DNA of 64,000 nt from Lewinellaceae bacterium (GCA_016716135.1 JADJWX010000007.1:1-64000); one strand, 5' to 3'; positions 54,526-63,983 are shown, counted from the stretch's first letter. Numbers and translations: made by a program. The notes: generated by a model from the sequence alone, not told the origin.

Positions 54526-56019
54526 TCAATCCACATTATCGTGCAAAAAGGAGTTGCCGTTCATCTTAATCTCCGGCTCGTCTTCAATCGAAATTGTCCA
54601 GGTGGACATACCCGTTTCGTCGGCGGCCGGAAGGTTGTCCAGGCTGATGCCTTTACGCAGGTAAGCCGGTTGGTTTTCCAGGTCAATGATGGTTTGCGGT
54701 GAATTGAGTTTCACCACGTTGATTGGCCGGTTGCGCACTTCCTCCCGGCGGCGCTGCGCCTGTTCAAGGCGGCGGCGGCGTTCTTCCGGGCTCATATCTG
54801 CCTCATCCTGGTCAGAGCGCACAAAGGGATCGTTGGGGTCGCCTTTTCCAGTGCGGAGTTTTTCCATGGTTTCCCGCACGTTATTGAAGTCAAACTCGAT
54901 CGAGTTGGCTGTTTTTTCTTCAACGGGGTCTGGCTCCTCCGAGGTGATACTGGTAATGGAAGGTTGCGGCTTCGGCTCTTCCTCGTCGAGATGAACGACC
55001 TGACGCTCGGTCGGAGCGGCCTGACTGCGCGCGCCAGGAATACGCGGCCCTTTACGGCTTGCTTCAAATCCGGTAGCAATAATGGTGACGCTCAGTTTTT
55101 CACCCAGGCGTTCATCGAAACAGTTACCCCAAATGAGGTTGGCGCCTTCACCGGCTTCCTGCTGCACAAATTCGGTGATCTCGAAGATCTCGTCCATCGT
55201 GGCCTCTTTTGTGCCGGAAGTAATGTTTACCAGGATATTTTTTGCTCCGCTGATGTTATTGTCTTCCAACAATGGGGAGTTCAATGCCTCATCAACTGCC
55301 CGGCGGGCTCGGCCATCCCCTTCCACCTCGGCGGTACCCATAATAGCTACGCCTGAACTACGCATGACCGTGTTAACATCCTCGAAGTCGACGTTCACGT
55401 AGCCCGGCACCGTGATAATCTCGGCAATGCCTTTGGCGGCTGTGCAGAGGATATCGTCGGCCTGCGAAAATGCCTGGGAGATGCTCAGATTTCCGTGAAT
55501 CTGTCGCAGTTTGTCGTTGCTGATCACCACCAGGCAATCAACGTTTTGCCGCAGTTCTTCCAGGCCGTCAAAGCCGTTGGATACCCGCATACGCCCTTCA
55601 AACAGAAAGGGCAGGGTCACAATGCCGACCGTGAGAATACCCAGTTCCTGGGCTGCTTTTGCGATGATCGGGGCAGCCCCGGTGCCGGTGCCGCCGCCCA
55701 TACCGGCTGTGATAAACGCCATTTTGGTACCGTCGTCGAGAAAGCGGGTGATCTCTTCGAGGCTTTCCATGCAGGCGCGCTTGCCTACATCAGGCTTGCT
55801 GCCTGCTCCACGGCCTTCCGTAAGGTTAGCCCCGAGTGGAATTTTAGTTGGCACCGGGCTGAGGTGCATAGCCTGTGCATCGGTATTACAAATGGCATAG
55901 TCGACGCCGATAATACCCTGCTTGTACATATGGGTTACGGCGTTGCTGCCACCGCCGCCCACACCGATAATTTTGATGATTGAAGGCTCATCCTTCGGGA
56001 GATCGAATAACATAGCCAA
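54526..56019 (-). CDS. ftsZ: Cell division protein FtsZ
   Basis: A 497-residue tubulin homologue forming the Z ring. The GTP-binding signature GMGGGTGTGAAP is at 106-117, IIGVGGGGSNAV at 17-27, and the T7 synergy loop region NVDFEDVNTVM is intact. A long charged linker (residues ~330-440) follows, then NQPAYLRKG, the C-terminal peptide for FtsA binding, and the Bacteroidota tail NSFLHDNVD. It is the last gene of the dcw cluster and is separated from ftsA by 155 bp with palindromic repeats. Confidence 0.98.
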   Translation of the reverse strand: MAMLFDLPKDEPSIIKIIGVGGGGSNAVTHMYKQGIIGVDYAICNTDAQAMHLSPVPTKIPLGANLTEGRGAGSKPDVGKRACMESLEEITRFLDDGTKMAFITAGMGGGTGTGAAPIIAKAAQELGILTVGIVTLPFLFEGRMRVSNGFDGLEELRQNVDCLVVISNDKLRQIHGNLSISQAFSQADDILCTAAKGIAEIITVPGYVNVDFEDVNTVMRSSGVAIMGTAEVEGDGRARRAVDEALNSPLLEDNNISGAKNILVNITSGTKEATMDEIFEITEFVQQEAGEGANLIWGNCFDERLGEKLSVTIIATGFEASRKGPRIPGARSQAAPTERQVVHLDEEEPKPQPSITSITSEEPDPVEEKTANSIEFDFNNVRETMEKLRTGKGDPNDPFVRSDQDEADMSPEERRRRLEQAQRRREEVRNRPINVVKLNSPQTIIDLENQPAYLRKGISLDNLPAADETGMSTWTISIEDEPEIKMNGNSFLHDNVD

Positions 56020-56028
56020 GGTTTTGTA

Positions 56029-56098
56029 ACGCGATCTGTCAGATCGCGTAAGATTTTCAAACTGTTTATTGTCACGTACCGCGATCTGTTGGATCGCG
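56029..56098. repeat. Paired CGCGATC palindromes between ftsA and ftsZ
   Basis: ACGCGATCTG-T-CAGATCGCGT at 56029-56049 is a perfect 10-bp palindrome. A second one, CGCGATC-TGTTG-GATCGCG, is at 56080-56098, and each is followed by AAACTGTTTATT, giving a ~51-bp tandem repeat. A degenerate third copy is near 56155-56175. They could slow or end transcription between ftsA and ftsZ. Confidence 0.75.
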
Positions 56099-56174
56099 TA
56101 AACTTTAAAACTGTTTATTCAACGCTTAACCGATTCAGAGGATCAGATTATATACACGCGATTAACAGATCACG

Positions 56175-57512
56175 TTACTTGAGATCCATATCCGGCTCCG
56201 CCTCAAACCATTCTTTGGTTTTGCGAAAAACATTATCCAGCCAACCGGCTGATTTTTCCTCGGAAACATTGGACGGTTCTTTGTCCGACTTCGCGGAACC
56301 ATCAGCTTCCAACGGCACCTGTACGCGGCCGGCTTCCACATCATGCAGCCCTTTAATCAGCAAACCGATAGCGGTGCTGTAGATCGGGCTGTTGACACTT
56401 TCGCGGTAACCATGCGCCAGGTTTTCCACCGGCAAACCAACCCGGCAAGACATACCGGTATGGAATTCGGCAAGTTTGTCCAGGTGGTTGAGCAGGGCGC
56501 CACCGCCGGTGACGACAATGCCACCGATCAGTTTGCGTTCGTAGCCGCTGCGGCGAATTTCCCAAAGCACATAGTCGAGCAACTCCTCCATACGCGCCTG
56601 GATAATACGCGCCAGGTTTTTCTCGCTGATCTCTTTGTGGTCGCGGCCTTTCAGGCCAGGGATGGTAATGATCCGGTTATCGTACACTTCAGAAGCCAGG
56701 GCGGAGCCGAATCGGACTTTTAGCTTTTCCGCCTGCGGTTGCATCACGGTGCAGCCTTCTTTAATGTCTGAGGTAATCACATTGCCGCCAAAAGGGATCA
56801 CCGCGGTATGGCGGATGATGCCTTCCTGAAAGATCGTGATGTCGGTGGTGCCGCCGCCGATATCAACAAGGGCTACGCCGGCCTGTTTTTCTTCTTCGAA
56901 GAGAACGGCATCGGCGCTGGCAAGCGGCTCAAGACTGAGTTCAGCGACTCTCAGGCCGGCCTTTTCAACACAACGGTAGATGTTGTTTACTGCTGTGATC
57001 TGGCCGGTGATGATGTGAAAATTTGCTTCCAGCCGAACGCCGCACATACCAATCGGGTCGGTAATGCCTTGTTCGTTGTCGACGGTAAATTCCTGTGGAA
57101 AAACGTGAATGATCTTATCGCCCGGCGGGAGTACCAGTTTGAACATATCGTTCACCAGGCGCTCAATGTCGCGCTGGGCAATTTCGTTGTGATCACTTTC
57201 GCGGGTGAGAATCCCCCGGTGCTGCAGGCTTTTGATGTGTTGGCCGGCTATGCCGACATGAACAACGCTGAATTTCATACGAGCCTGACGCTCGCAGCTA
57301 TCCACCGCTTCTCGGATGGCATTGACTGTTTTTTCAATGTTGCTGACGACGCCGCGCAGGACGCCGACACTTTCCACCTTACCTACGCCCAGGATTTCTA
57401 GTTTCCCATGCGTGTTTAAGCGGCCTGCCATACAGCACACTTTCGTGGTGCCAATATCCAGCGCTACTACGACATCCGGGGATTGTGGGACTAATTCGGT
57501 CATGATGTGCAA
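56175..57512 (-). CDS. ftsA: Cell division protein FtsA
   Basis: A 445-residue actin-fold protein that tethers FtsZ to the membrane. Phosphate-1 loop VVALDIGTTKVCCMAGR (~15-31), SHS2-insert domain, phosphate-2 VALVDIGGGTTDITIF, and adenosine loop GGIVVTGGGALLNHLDKL are all present. The C-terminal tail (GWLDNVFRKTKEWFEAEP) is an amphipathic membrane-targeting helix. Met1 (57512) or Met4 (57503) may be the start. It is 138 bp after ftsQ. Confidence 0.97.
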   Translation of the reverse strand: MHIMTELVPQSPDVVVALDIGTTKVCCMAGRLNTHGKLEILGVGKVESVGVLRGVVSNIEKTVNAIREAVDSCERQARMKFSVVHVGIAGQHIKSLQHRGILTRESDHNEIAQRDIERLVNDMFKLVLPPGDKIIHVFPQEFTVDNEQGITDPIGMCGVRLEANFHIITGQITAVNNIYRCVEKAGLRVAELSLEPLASADAVLFEEEKQAGVALVDIGGGTTDITIFQEGIIRHTAVIPFGGNVITSDIKEGCTVMQPQAEKLKVRFGSALASEVYDNRIITIPGLKGRDHKEISEKNLARIIQARMEELLDYVLWEIRRSGYERKLIGGIVVTGGGALLNHLDKLAEFHTGMSCRVGLPVENLAHGYRESVNSPIYSTAIGLLIKGLHDVEAGRVQVPLEADGSAKSDKEPSNVSEEKSAGWLDNVFRKTKEWFEAEPDMDLK

Positions 57513-57650
57513 AGATTAAGGTTAACGTTGCTGTTTATTGCCTTATGGCTCTTTGCACCCTTCTTACTTAACTTTTCCGGGTACAAAGATAATTTATAAG
57601 CTTTTAGCTTCAAAATTTTTATGTAGGTTTTTTGTTTAAAACACTTAGCT

Positions 57651-58443
57651 TTATTTCTGGCAGACAACCTGCCCGTTGAACTTCAGATTAATCGTCCTGT
57701 AGGTGCGCCAGCCGGCATAGGGCATACCTTCGGTATAGAATATTTTCAGGCGGCGGAGTTTATCGTCCAGATTGCGCAAACTCCCGAGTACAATTTTCTG
57801 ATCGCCGACTACCGGAACGAGCATAAACTCGCCGGTATTCGTCACATGAATTTGCTGGATAAACGCCGACAACACGTCATCATCCAGCAACACCTGCGTC
57901 AGTTGGTATAATTCGTTCAGGCTGTTTTTTTTCTTGGATTTAAAATCGGTGGAATAGGGGGCAATGTTACCGGTTCCAACAAGCACCCGCGCCGTGTACA
58001 GACTGGAATGCGGGATTTTTGCACCCGATTTATCCAGGTAATAATTGCCGCCGTTTTTATCCAGAATGCGCACAATCGGTTCCCGTTGTTTGATCCGGAT
58101 GTGCAGGGTATTGTGCTGCCCCAAATAGGCCTCTGCATCTTCCACAAAGGGGTCTTCCTCCAAAACTCGCTCAATGCGTTCCACCTCCAGGTCGGCCAAT
58201 TCGGTGCCTTCCAGGGTGTTGCCGAAGGCCAGCAGCAGGTTTTGCCGCACATCCCGGTCGCTGAGCATTTTTTCGCCACTTTTCAGGGGAACAATATCCA
58301 CCTCCGTAGCGTCGGCGAAAGCTGTTCTTCTTGCGGCTTACCGCCGAAATAAGGATAAGGCCGATAATCAGCAGGAACATGATCCAAATGATCCTGTTGT
58401 ACCGGATTCGTGGCATGTGGGTAGTGAGCAAATCAGACAGCAT
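57651..58443 (-). CDS. ftsQ: Cell division protein FtsQ, broken by a one-base frame shift
   Basis: From ATG 58443 the frame encodes the N-terminal cytosolic tip and transmembrane helix (IIWIMFLLIIGLILISAVSRKK) and then runs into unrelated sequence that stops at 58171. The POTRA and beta domains (VDIVPLKSGEKMLSDRDVRQNLLLAFGNTLEGTELADL..., then LGSLRNLDDKLRRLKIFYTEGM) continue in another frame, open to 57651. Skipping one base at 58324-58333 (GCTGTTCTTCTTG on the plus strand) joins them as ...AVSRKK-TAFADATEVDIV..., a normal FtsQ of about 263 residues. FtsQ is an essential divisome protein, so a sequencing error is the likeliest cause. Starts 12 bp after murC. Confidence 0.88.
58324..58333. other. 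Frame-break site in ftsQ (apparent +1 base)
   Basis: The two frames overlap at AAGAAGAACAG on the minus strand. It is a short purine repeat rather than a homopolymer. Deleting one A restores the reading frame exactly at the boundary between membrane helix and POTRA domain. Confidence 0.75.
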
Positions 58444-58455
58444 AAACTAAATTTT

Positions 58456-59847
58456 TTATCCGGCAGATTTATTTGCCGTGTATTTTTTTTCTATCATTAA
58501 TTTAATTGGTTCTACCAGGGTATCTATATCACCGGCGCCCATTGTAAGCAGGATATCCGGACTTGATTTTTGCAGCGTTTCTATCACCTGTTCCTTCGTA
58601 ACTATTTTTTTTGCTAATAAATTCATTCTATCCAAAATCATTTCCGAGCGCACACCGTCTATCGGTTTTTCACGTGCAGGGTAAATCGGTAACAACAGGC
58701 ATTCGTCCAGCAAATTGAGTGCAGCAGCAAAGCCGTCGGCAAAATCGCGGGTGCGCGAATACAAGTGCGGCTGAAACACGCCGGTGATCCGCCGCTCGGG
58801 GAACAACATGCGCGCCGCAGATATAGCGGCCTGTAATTCCGTCGGATGGTGTGCATAGTCGTCGATGTACACACACTCCGGCCGGCGAACGATAAACTCA
58901 AAGCGCCGCTTAACGCCCCGAAAGTGCGCCAGGGCCTTGGGCATACCCGGCATAAAAGCGCCGGCACTGTTAACTGCCGCCCAGGCTGCCGTGGCGTTTT
59001 CCACGTTGTGGCGCCCGGGGTAGTTGAAGCGCAGATCATCCCAGTTAACTATGCTGGAGCGGATGTCAAACACCATTTGGCCGTCTTCAATACGCAGGTT
59101 TGCCGCTTCATAGTCGCCGGCATCAATGCCAAAACTCAGCGCCTGCCGGCCGCTTTTTCGCAGTTCGTCCACCACATCGCCTATCGGCAAATCGTGCCGG
59201 TAAATAAGTTTGCCGCCCGGTTTGATCTGGCGGACAAACTGCTTGTAACTATCCACCACCGCTTCCGGTGAGCCGTAAATGTCGAGGTGGTCGGGGTCGA
59301 GCGAGTTAAGGATCGCAATTTCGGGGTGCAATTGCAGGAAAGAACGGTCGTACTCGTCGGCTTCCACCACGACCCAGTCGCTCTTGCCCTCGATAAAATT
59401 GGAGCCTAAATTGGCTGAAATTCCACCCAGAAAAGCCGTGGCGTCCACGCCGCAACTGCGTAGCAAATGCGCGACAATGGTGCTCGTTGTCGTTTTTCCG
59501 TGTGTACCGGCCACCGCGATACAGCGTTTGCCCTGGCTGATCAGCCCCAGCACCTCGGCCCGTTTTTTCACCGGAATATTATGCGCCCTGAACCAGGTCA
59601 GTTCGGTATGGTCTTCGGGTACCGCCGGCGTCCAGACTACGAGGTCGACATTTTCAGGGATATGGCGCACGTCGTCGTCGTAATGGATATGCATACCCTC
59701 AGCAGCCAGTGCCCTGGTCAGTGCCGTTTCGGTACGGTCATAGCCGTACACCTGCGCCCCGTGCCCACGGAAATACCGCGCCAGCGCCGACATGCCGATG
59801 CCGCCGATGCCGATAAAATAGATGGTATGAATATCGTTCAATTGCAT
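58456..59847 (-). CDS. murC: UDP-N-acetylmuramate--L-alanine ligase MurC
   Basis: A 463-residue Mur ligase that adds L-alanine to UDP-MurNAc. N-terminal Rossmann domain IHTIYFIGIGGIGMSALARYF, ATP loop AVAGTHGKTTTSTIVAHLL (residues ~113-131), FEFIVRRPECVYIDDYAHHPTE (the MurC DDYAHHPxE motif) and HLYSRTRDFADGFAAAL are all visible. It is 21 bp before a lipoprotein gene (stop side upstream) and 12 bp before ftsQ. Confidence 0.97.
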   Translation of the reverse strand: MQLNDIHTIYFIGIGGIGMSALARYFRGHGAQVYGYDRTETALTRALAAEGMHIHYDDDVRHIPENVDLVVWTPAVPEDHTELTWFRAHNIPVKKRAEVLGLISQGKRCIAVAGTHGKTTTSTIVAHLLRSCGVDATAFLGGISANLGSNFIEGKSDWVVVEADEYDRSFLQLHPEIAILNSLDPDHLDIYGSPEAVVDSYKQFVRQIKPGGKLIYRHDLPIGDVVDELRKSGRQALSFGIDAGDYEAANLRIEDGQMVFDIRSSIVNWDDLRFNYPGRHNVENATAAWAAVNSAGAFMPGMPKALAHFRGVKRRFEFIVRRPECVYIDDYAHHPTELQAAISAARMLFPERRITGVFQPHLYSRTRDFADGFAAALNLLDECLLLPIYPAREKPIDGVRSEMILDRMNLLAKKIVTKEQVIETLQKSSPDILLTMGAGDIDTLVEPIKLMIEKKYTANKSAG

Positions 59848-59868
59848 ACTTCTGGTTCTGCTGGTTTT

Positions 59869-60246
59869 CTATTGTAATTTCTTCAATTCTATGGTTTCCT
59901 GTCGGCCACCCCGGTTCATTTCAAATTTCAACGTATTGTCGTTCAGCTGTAGAATCCGCACTACGATCTCCTGTTTACCTGTTGCCTGGGTGTACAATTT
60001 TTCCTTCACGGTACGCCAGGTGCCGCGTTCCTGTTGATCGCCGAAACCTGCCGAGTAATTGCCGTCGGCCTGAAATTCAAACATCACCTGAGCGGCATCC
60101 TGGCCCAGTGATTTGCCGGAAGCCAGCCATTCCACACCCTGCCATTTGCCGTGCAGGGCCGGGTTGTTGTCATTTTCCCGTTTGCAGGCCGTGTTGGCCA
60201 GCACGAGAAGGGCAATTGTCCATATGCAGGTTTGTTTTTTCATCAA
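59869..60246 (-). CDS. Lipocalin-like small lipoprotein within the dcw cluster
   Basis: A 125-residue lipoprotein: signal MMKKQTCIWTIALLVLANTACKR (lipobox Cys21), then a small beta-barrel-like domain GKWQGVEWLASGKSL, VMFEFQADGNYSAGFGDQQERGTWRTVKEKLY, VRILQLNDNTLKFEMNRGGRQETIELKKL. The strand pattern is that of the lipocalin-like (DUF4488/5004-type) folds common in Bacteroidota. It lies between murG (3-bp gap) and murC (21-bp gap), on the same strand and clearly in the same transcript, which is not part of the canonical dcw order. Role unknown. Confidence 0.82.
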   Translation of the reverse strand: MMKKQTCIWTIALLVLANTACKRENDNNPALHGKWQGVEWLASGKSLGQDAAQVMFEFQADGNYSAGFGDQQERGTWRTVKEKLYTQATGKQEIVVRILQLNDNTLKFEMNRGGRQETIELKKLQ

Positions 60247-60249
60247 AAT

Positions 60250-61394
60250 TCATTTTTTCGGTTTGTGTGGCTTTGGCGCGTCGGCGGCAAGTTCCAAAAC
60301 AGTTGCTGCGATCAGGCTGGCGGCTTGTGGCTTGCCTAAATGGCGAATATTTTCACCGAGGCTGAATTGCAATGCCTCGTTTTCGAGTACTTTAAAAACT
60401 TCCGGAAGTAAAGTTTCCACCGCCTCCGCGTCGCGCACCAACCGGGCAGCATTTTTATCTACCAATGCCAGCGCATTTTTGGTCTGATGGTCTTCAGCCA
60501 CATTGGGCGAGGGCACCAGGATGACCGGCTTGCCGACGAGGCAGAGTTCACTGATCGACAGCGCGCCGCGCGCGAAACGATGAGGTCGGCCGCCGCATAC
60601 AACAAGTCCATGCGATCGATAAAAGCCCGGACTTGTACGTTCGGCAGTTGTGCCGTTGCGCAGGCAGTGTACTCGCTTTCATAAAAGCGGCCGCATTGCC
60701 AAAGCACCTGAATCTCCGGATGATTGGCCAACATTTCAGTATGCTCCGCCAACGACCGGTTCAAGGTGCGGGCGCCCAGGCTGCCGCCAATCACAACCAC
60801 CGTTTTTAATTGATCCGATAAACCATAATACGCCAGGCCTTCTATTCTTTTTCTATCCAAATCCAATATATCCTGCCGGACCGGGTTTCCGGTAAATACG
60901 AGGCGATCAGCGGGGAAATAAGCTTCCATGCCGTCGTAGGCCACACAAATCCGGCTGGCATTTTTGGCCAACAATCGATTCGTCACCCCCGCATAGGAAT
61001 TTTGCTCCTGGATAACCGTCGGAATGCCTTTTTGCTGCGCAGCGCGCATGACCGGGCCGGAAGCATAGCCTCCGGTACCCACAACCACATCGGGTTGGAA
61101 GCGGCGGATGATGCGTTTGGCTTTCAGTGTACTGCTGTACAGTTTGAACGGAAAACTCAGGTTGCGCCAAAGGCTGTTCAGGGAAAATCCGCGCTGAAAA
61201 CCGGCAATATTCAAGCCTTCGATCGGGTAGCCAGCCTGCGGCACACGTTCCATTTCCATTTTACCCAAAGCGCCGACGAATAGAAATTCCGTATCCGGTC
61301 GCAACTGCTTTATCGCATCGGCAATGGCAATAGCCGGAAAGACGTGTCCGCCTGTTCCGCCACCGGTAATTAATATGCGCAGTTGTCGAGCCAT
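60250..61394 (-). CDS. murG: UDP-GlcNAc transferase MurG, broken by a one-base frame shift
   Basis: The N-terminal part reads LRILITGGGTGGHVFPAIAIADAI (nucleotide fold), VVGTGGYASGPVMRAAQQKGIP, VIGGSLGARTLNRSL, then DLIVSRA, after which the frame becomes nonsense and runs to 60459. The C-terminal continuation (ELCLVGKPVILVPSPNVAEDHQTKNALALVDKNAARLV...) is in another frame, ending at 60250. Adding one base at about 60565-60572 restores SRA-GALSISELCLVGKP, the invariant donor-binding region of MurG. MurG makes lipid II by transferring GlcNAc to lipid I at the inner membrane and is essential, so this is probably a sequence error in a GC-rich stretch. Confidence 0.9.
60565..60572. other. Frame-break site in murG (apparent missing base)
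   Basis: The site reads GCGCGCGGCGCGC on the minus strand, an alternating GC run prone to base-calling errors. Inserting one base changes ...SRAARCRS into ...SRAGALSISE. Confidence 0.75.
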
Positions 61395-61400
61395 TTAATT

Positions 61401-61431
<31 letters not shown>

Positions 61432-61432
61432 T

Positions 61433-62572
61433 TTAGGTGTTTTCTATTTTTTCTATGAATTTACTGACACTGAGGATCATCCCGATCGCGATAGAACTGA
61501 ATACCATGCTTGTACCGCCCATGGAGATCATGGGCAGCGTCAGCCCGGTAGCCGGCACCAAATGCACCGACACGGCGATGTTTGCCAAAGCCTGGATCGT
61601 GAGCATCAAACTAAGCCCGATCGCCAGGAAAGCGCCGAAGGCTTTGGGGCTTTTGGTAACCAGTTTGACCGCCCGGAAAAACAGCATCACATATAATCCA
61701 AGCACCAGCACGCCGCCGATCAGGCCGTATTCTTCGCAAATGATGGCGTAGATAAAATCGGCATGCGAATAGGGCAAAAAATTGCGCGCCACGGAATTGC
61801 CCGGACCTGCGCCGAAAACACCCCCACGTGCGATGGCAATTTTAGCCTGCTGCACCTGGTAACCGCCGTCGGGGTTGTGCAGGTAGTCCTGCATACGGGA
61901 TATCCAGGTCTCCGAACGCACCAGGTCCGGGTAGACTTCACCGAGCGCGATCAGCCCCGCGAATACAACGATTCCCAACAGACCCAGCAGAAAAATATAC
62001 CTCGGGCTCACCCGGCCGACAAACATCAGGGCAATGCAGGTGCAAAAAAGCACCAGGGCCGTGGACAGGTTTGCCGGGGCAATCAGCCCGCAAATGATCA
62101 GTACCGGGACGATGATCGGCAAAAACGCGTCTTTAAAACTGGTGATGTACTCCTGCTTTTGGGTTAATGCCCGGGCGATGTACAGCACCAGCGCCAGCTT
62201 GGCAAAATCCGACGGTTGAAAGCTAAAGGACAAAATCGGAATCTCGATCCAGCGCGAAGCCTGGTTGATGCTTTGGCCAAAAAGCAAGGTCAGTGCCAGC
62301 AAAGGCACCGAAATGAGCAGCAGGAACGGCGCCATCTGTTGGTACCGCCGGTAGTGCATCAAATGGCAGAGGTAGATCAGGAATAAGCCAAACGCCAGCA
62401 TGATCGAATGCCGCATCAGGTAAATCGTCGTATTCCCGCCACGCGCCTGCCAGGCCAGTGAACCGGCTGCCGAATAAACGGCCAGCACGCTGATAATGCT
62501 CAGCACCGCCACAATCATCCAGATGGTGCGGTCTCCGCGTAAATTTGCTGCTATTCGATTGCCGAGTGACAT
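61433..62572 (-). CDS. ftsW: SEDS peptidoglycan polymerase FtsW
   Basis: A 379-residue polytopic membrane protein with about ten helices, of the SEDS family that polymerises septal lipid II. Landmarks: IPILSFSFQPSDFAKLALVLYIARAL (with conserved QPSE/D motif), ARGGVFGAGPGNSVARNFLPYSHADFIYAIICEEYGLIGG, the catalytic Asp region in LPYSHADFIYAII, and TGLTLPMISMGGTSMVFSSIAIGMIL at the end. It has no extra domains. 27 bp after murD. Confidence 0.96.
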   Translation of the reverse strand: MSLGNRIAANLRGDRTIWMIVAVLSIISVLAVYSAAGSLAWQARGGNTTIYLMRHSIMLAFGLFLIYLCHLMHYRRYQQMAPFLLLISVPLLALTLLFGQSINQASRWIEIPILSFSFQPSDFAKLALVLYIARALTQKQEYITSFKDAFLPIIVPVLIICGLIAPANLSTALVLFCTCIALMFVGRVSPRYIFLLGLLGIVVFAGLIALGEVYPDLVRSETWISRMQDYLHNPDGGYQVQQAKIAIARGGVFGAGPGNSVARNFLPYSHADFIYAIICEEYGLIGGVLVLGLYVMLFFRAVKLVTKSPKAFGAFLAIGLSLMLTIQALANIAVSVHLVPATGLTLPMISMGGTSMVFSSIAIGMILSVSKFIEKIENT

Positions 62573-62579
62573 GTTTTTG

Positions 62580-62619
62580 GATATTGAGATATTGAGATAT
62601 TAGGATATTGGGATATTGA
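62580..62619. repeat. Five imperfect tandem copies of GATATTGA overlapping the murD 3' end
   Basis: Units GATATTGA, GATATTGA, GATATTAG, GATATTGG and GATATTGA run from 62580 to 62619. The murD stop codon (62600-62602) is within the array, so the last residues of MurD (NIPIS) are encoded by the repeat. Confidence 0.85.
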
Positions 62620-63955
62620 CAGTTAGGGATAAAACAGCCTGGCGAAATTGCTCGCCGCGGTCTTCATAATTTTTAAATAAATCAAAACTGGCGCAGGCAG
62701 GGCTAAGCAACACCGTTTCTCCCGGAGCAGCCAGTTGGCCGGCCGTTTGAACGGCTTCCTGAGCGCTGCGGGTTTCTATCATGGTTTTTCCGGCATTGCT
62801 AAAAGCGGTCAGAATGGGTTGGTTATCCACGCCCATGCACACGATGGCCTTCACTTTTTGCTGCACCAATTCCTGCAATGGCGCATAATCATTGCCTTTG
62901 TCCTGTCCGCCCACGATCCAAACCGTGGGTTGATCCATGGCTTTCAGGGCATAAAAAACGGCATCGACATTGGTGGCCTTGCTGTCGTTAATCCAGGTCA
63001 CGCCGTTCACGGTAGCCACCACTTCCATGCGGTGCGCCGGCGGCGCGAAGCCTTCCAGGCCGGCCTGAAGCCGGGCAGGGTCGGCGCCCAAAGCCAGCGC
63101 AACATGCACCGCGCACAGCGCATTAAAATGATTGTGCGGCCCGCGCAGTTTTGTCGAAGCCATATCAAACCGGTATTCCCGGCCGATCCGCAGCACGCCG
63201 TTTTTATAGTCGGCGGCTTTTATCGCGATCATTTTGCCTGGGTTTACCTGTTTCGGCATAAACTCCAGGATTACGGGATCATCACCGTTGTAAATAAAAA
63301 TATCGCTGGTGTGCTGGTTTTTAATCACCTGGAACTTGGCTCGCGCGTAGTTTTCCAGCTTATAGTCGTAGCGGTCCAAATGGTCCGGCGTGATATTCAG
63401 CAATACGCCGATTTCCGGACGGAATTGCAGGATGTCTTCCAACTGAAAACTGCTCACTTCCACCACATAAATGCGCTCTGGCACGGGATTTTGCAAATCA
63501 TGCAGCACCAGCCGTGCAAAGGCGTGGCCGATATTTCCACCCACGACAGCCGGCAAACCAGCCGCTGCCAGCAGATGGTGCGCAAGCCCGGTCGTGGTGG
63601 TTTTGCCGTTGCTGCCGGTGATGGCCACCACCTTACAGCCTGCCGGACGGTATTGCCAGGCAAATTCAATTTCACCGAGTACCGGTATGCCTTTTGCGCG
63701 AATAGCCTGCATAACGGGTGCTTTTTCCGGGATGCCGGGGCTTTTAATGATTGTGTCTGCATTCAAAATTTGCTCCACCGTGTGCTGCCCCGATTCGAAT
63801 TTGATTCCAGCCGCTTCCAACTCCGCCTGAAATTCCGGCTTTATCGCGCTTTTATCCGAAACAAATACCGCATAGCCCAGCCAGTTGGCCAGTAAGGCGG
63901 CGCCTGTTCCGGATTCGCCGGCGCCCAGAATTGCTATGGATTTTTTTTGTTTCAT
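62600..63955 (-). CDS. murD: UDP-N-acetylmuramoylalanine--D-glutamate ligase MurD
   Basis: A 451-residue Mur ligase that adds D-glutamate to UDP-MurNAc-L-Ala. Landmarks: IAILGAGESGTGAALLANWLGY (N-terminal UDP-binding fold), VVAITGSNGKTTTTGLAHHLLAAAG (ATP loop), NITPDHLDRYDY, HRMEVVATVNGVTWINDSKATNVDAVFYAL and LLSPACASFDLFKNYEDRGEQF. Length is typical. It is the first dcw gene in the window; mraY would be expected upstream, outside. Confidence 0.97.
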   Translation of the reverse strand: MKQKKSIAILGAGESGTGAALLANWLGYAVFVSDKSAIKPEFQAELEAAGIKFESGQHTVEQILNADTIIKSPGIPEKAPVMQAIRAKGIPVLGEIEFAWQYRPAGCKVVAITGSNGKTTTTGLAHHLLAAAGLPAVVGGNIGHAFARLVLHDLQNPVPERIYVVEVSSFQLEDILQFRPEIGVLLNITPDHLDRYDYKLENYARAKFQVIKNQHTSDIFIYNGDDPVILEFMPKQVNPGKMIAIKAADYKNGVLRIGREYRFDMASTKLRGPHNHFNALCAVHVALALGADPARLQAGLEGFAPPAHRMEVVATVNGVTWINDSKATNVDAVFYALKAMDQPTVWIVGGQDKGNDYAPLQELVQQKVKAIVCMGVDNQPILTAFSNAGKTMIETRSAQEAVQTAGQLAAPGETVLLSPACASFDLFKNYEDRGEQFRQAVLSLTVNIPIS

Positions 63956-63983
63956 TTTTTTGTCAGAACACGGATGAGGCGGA

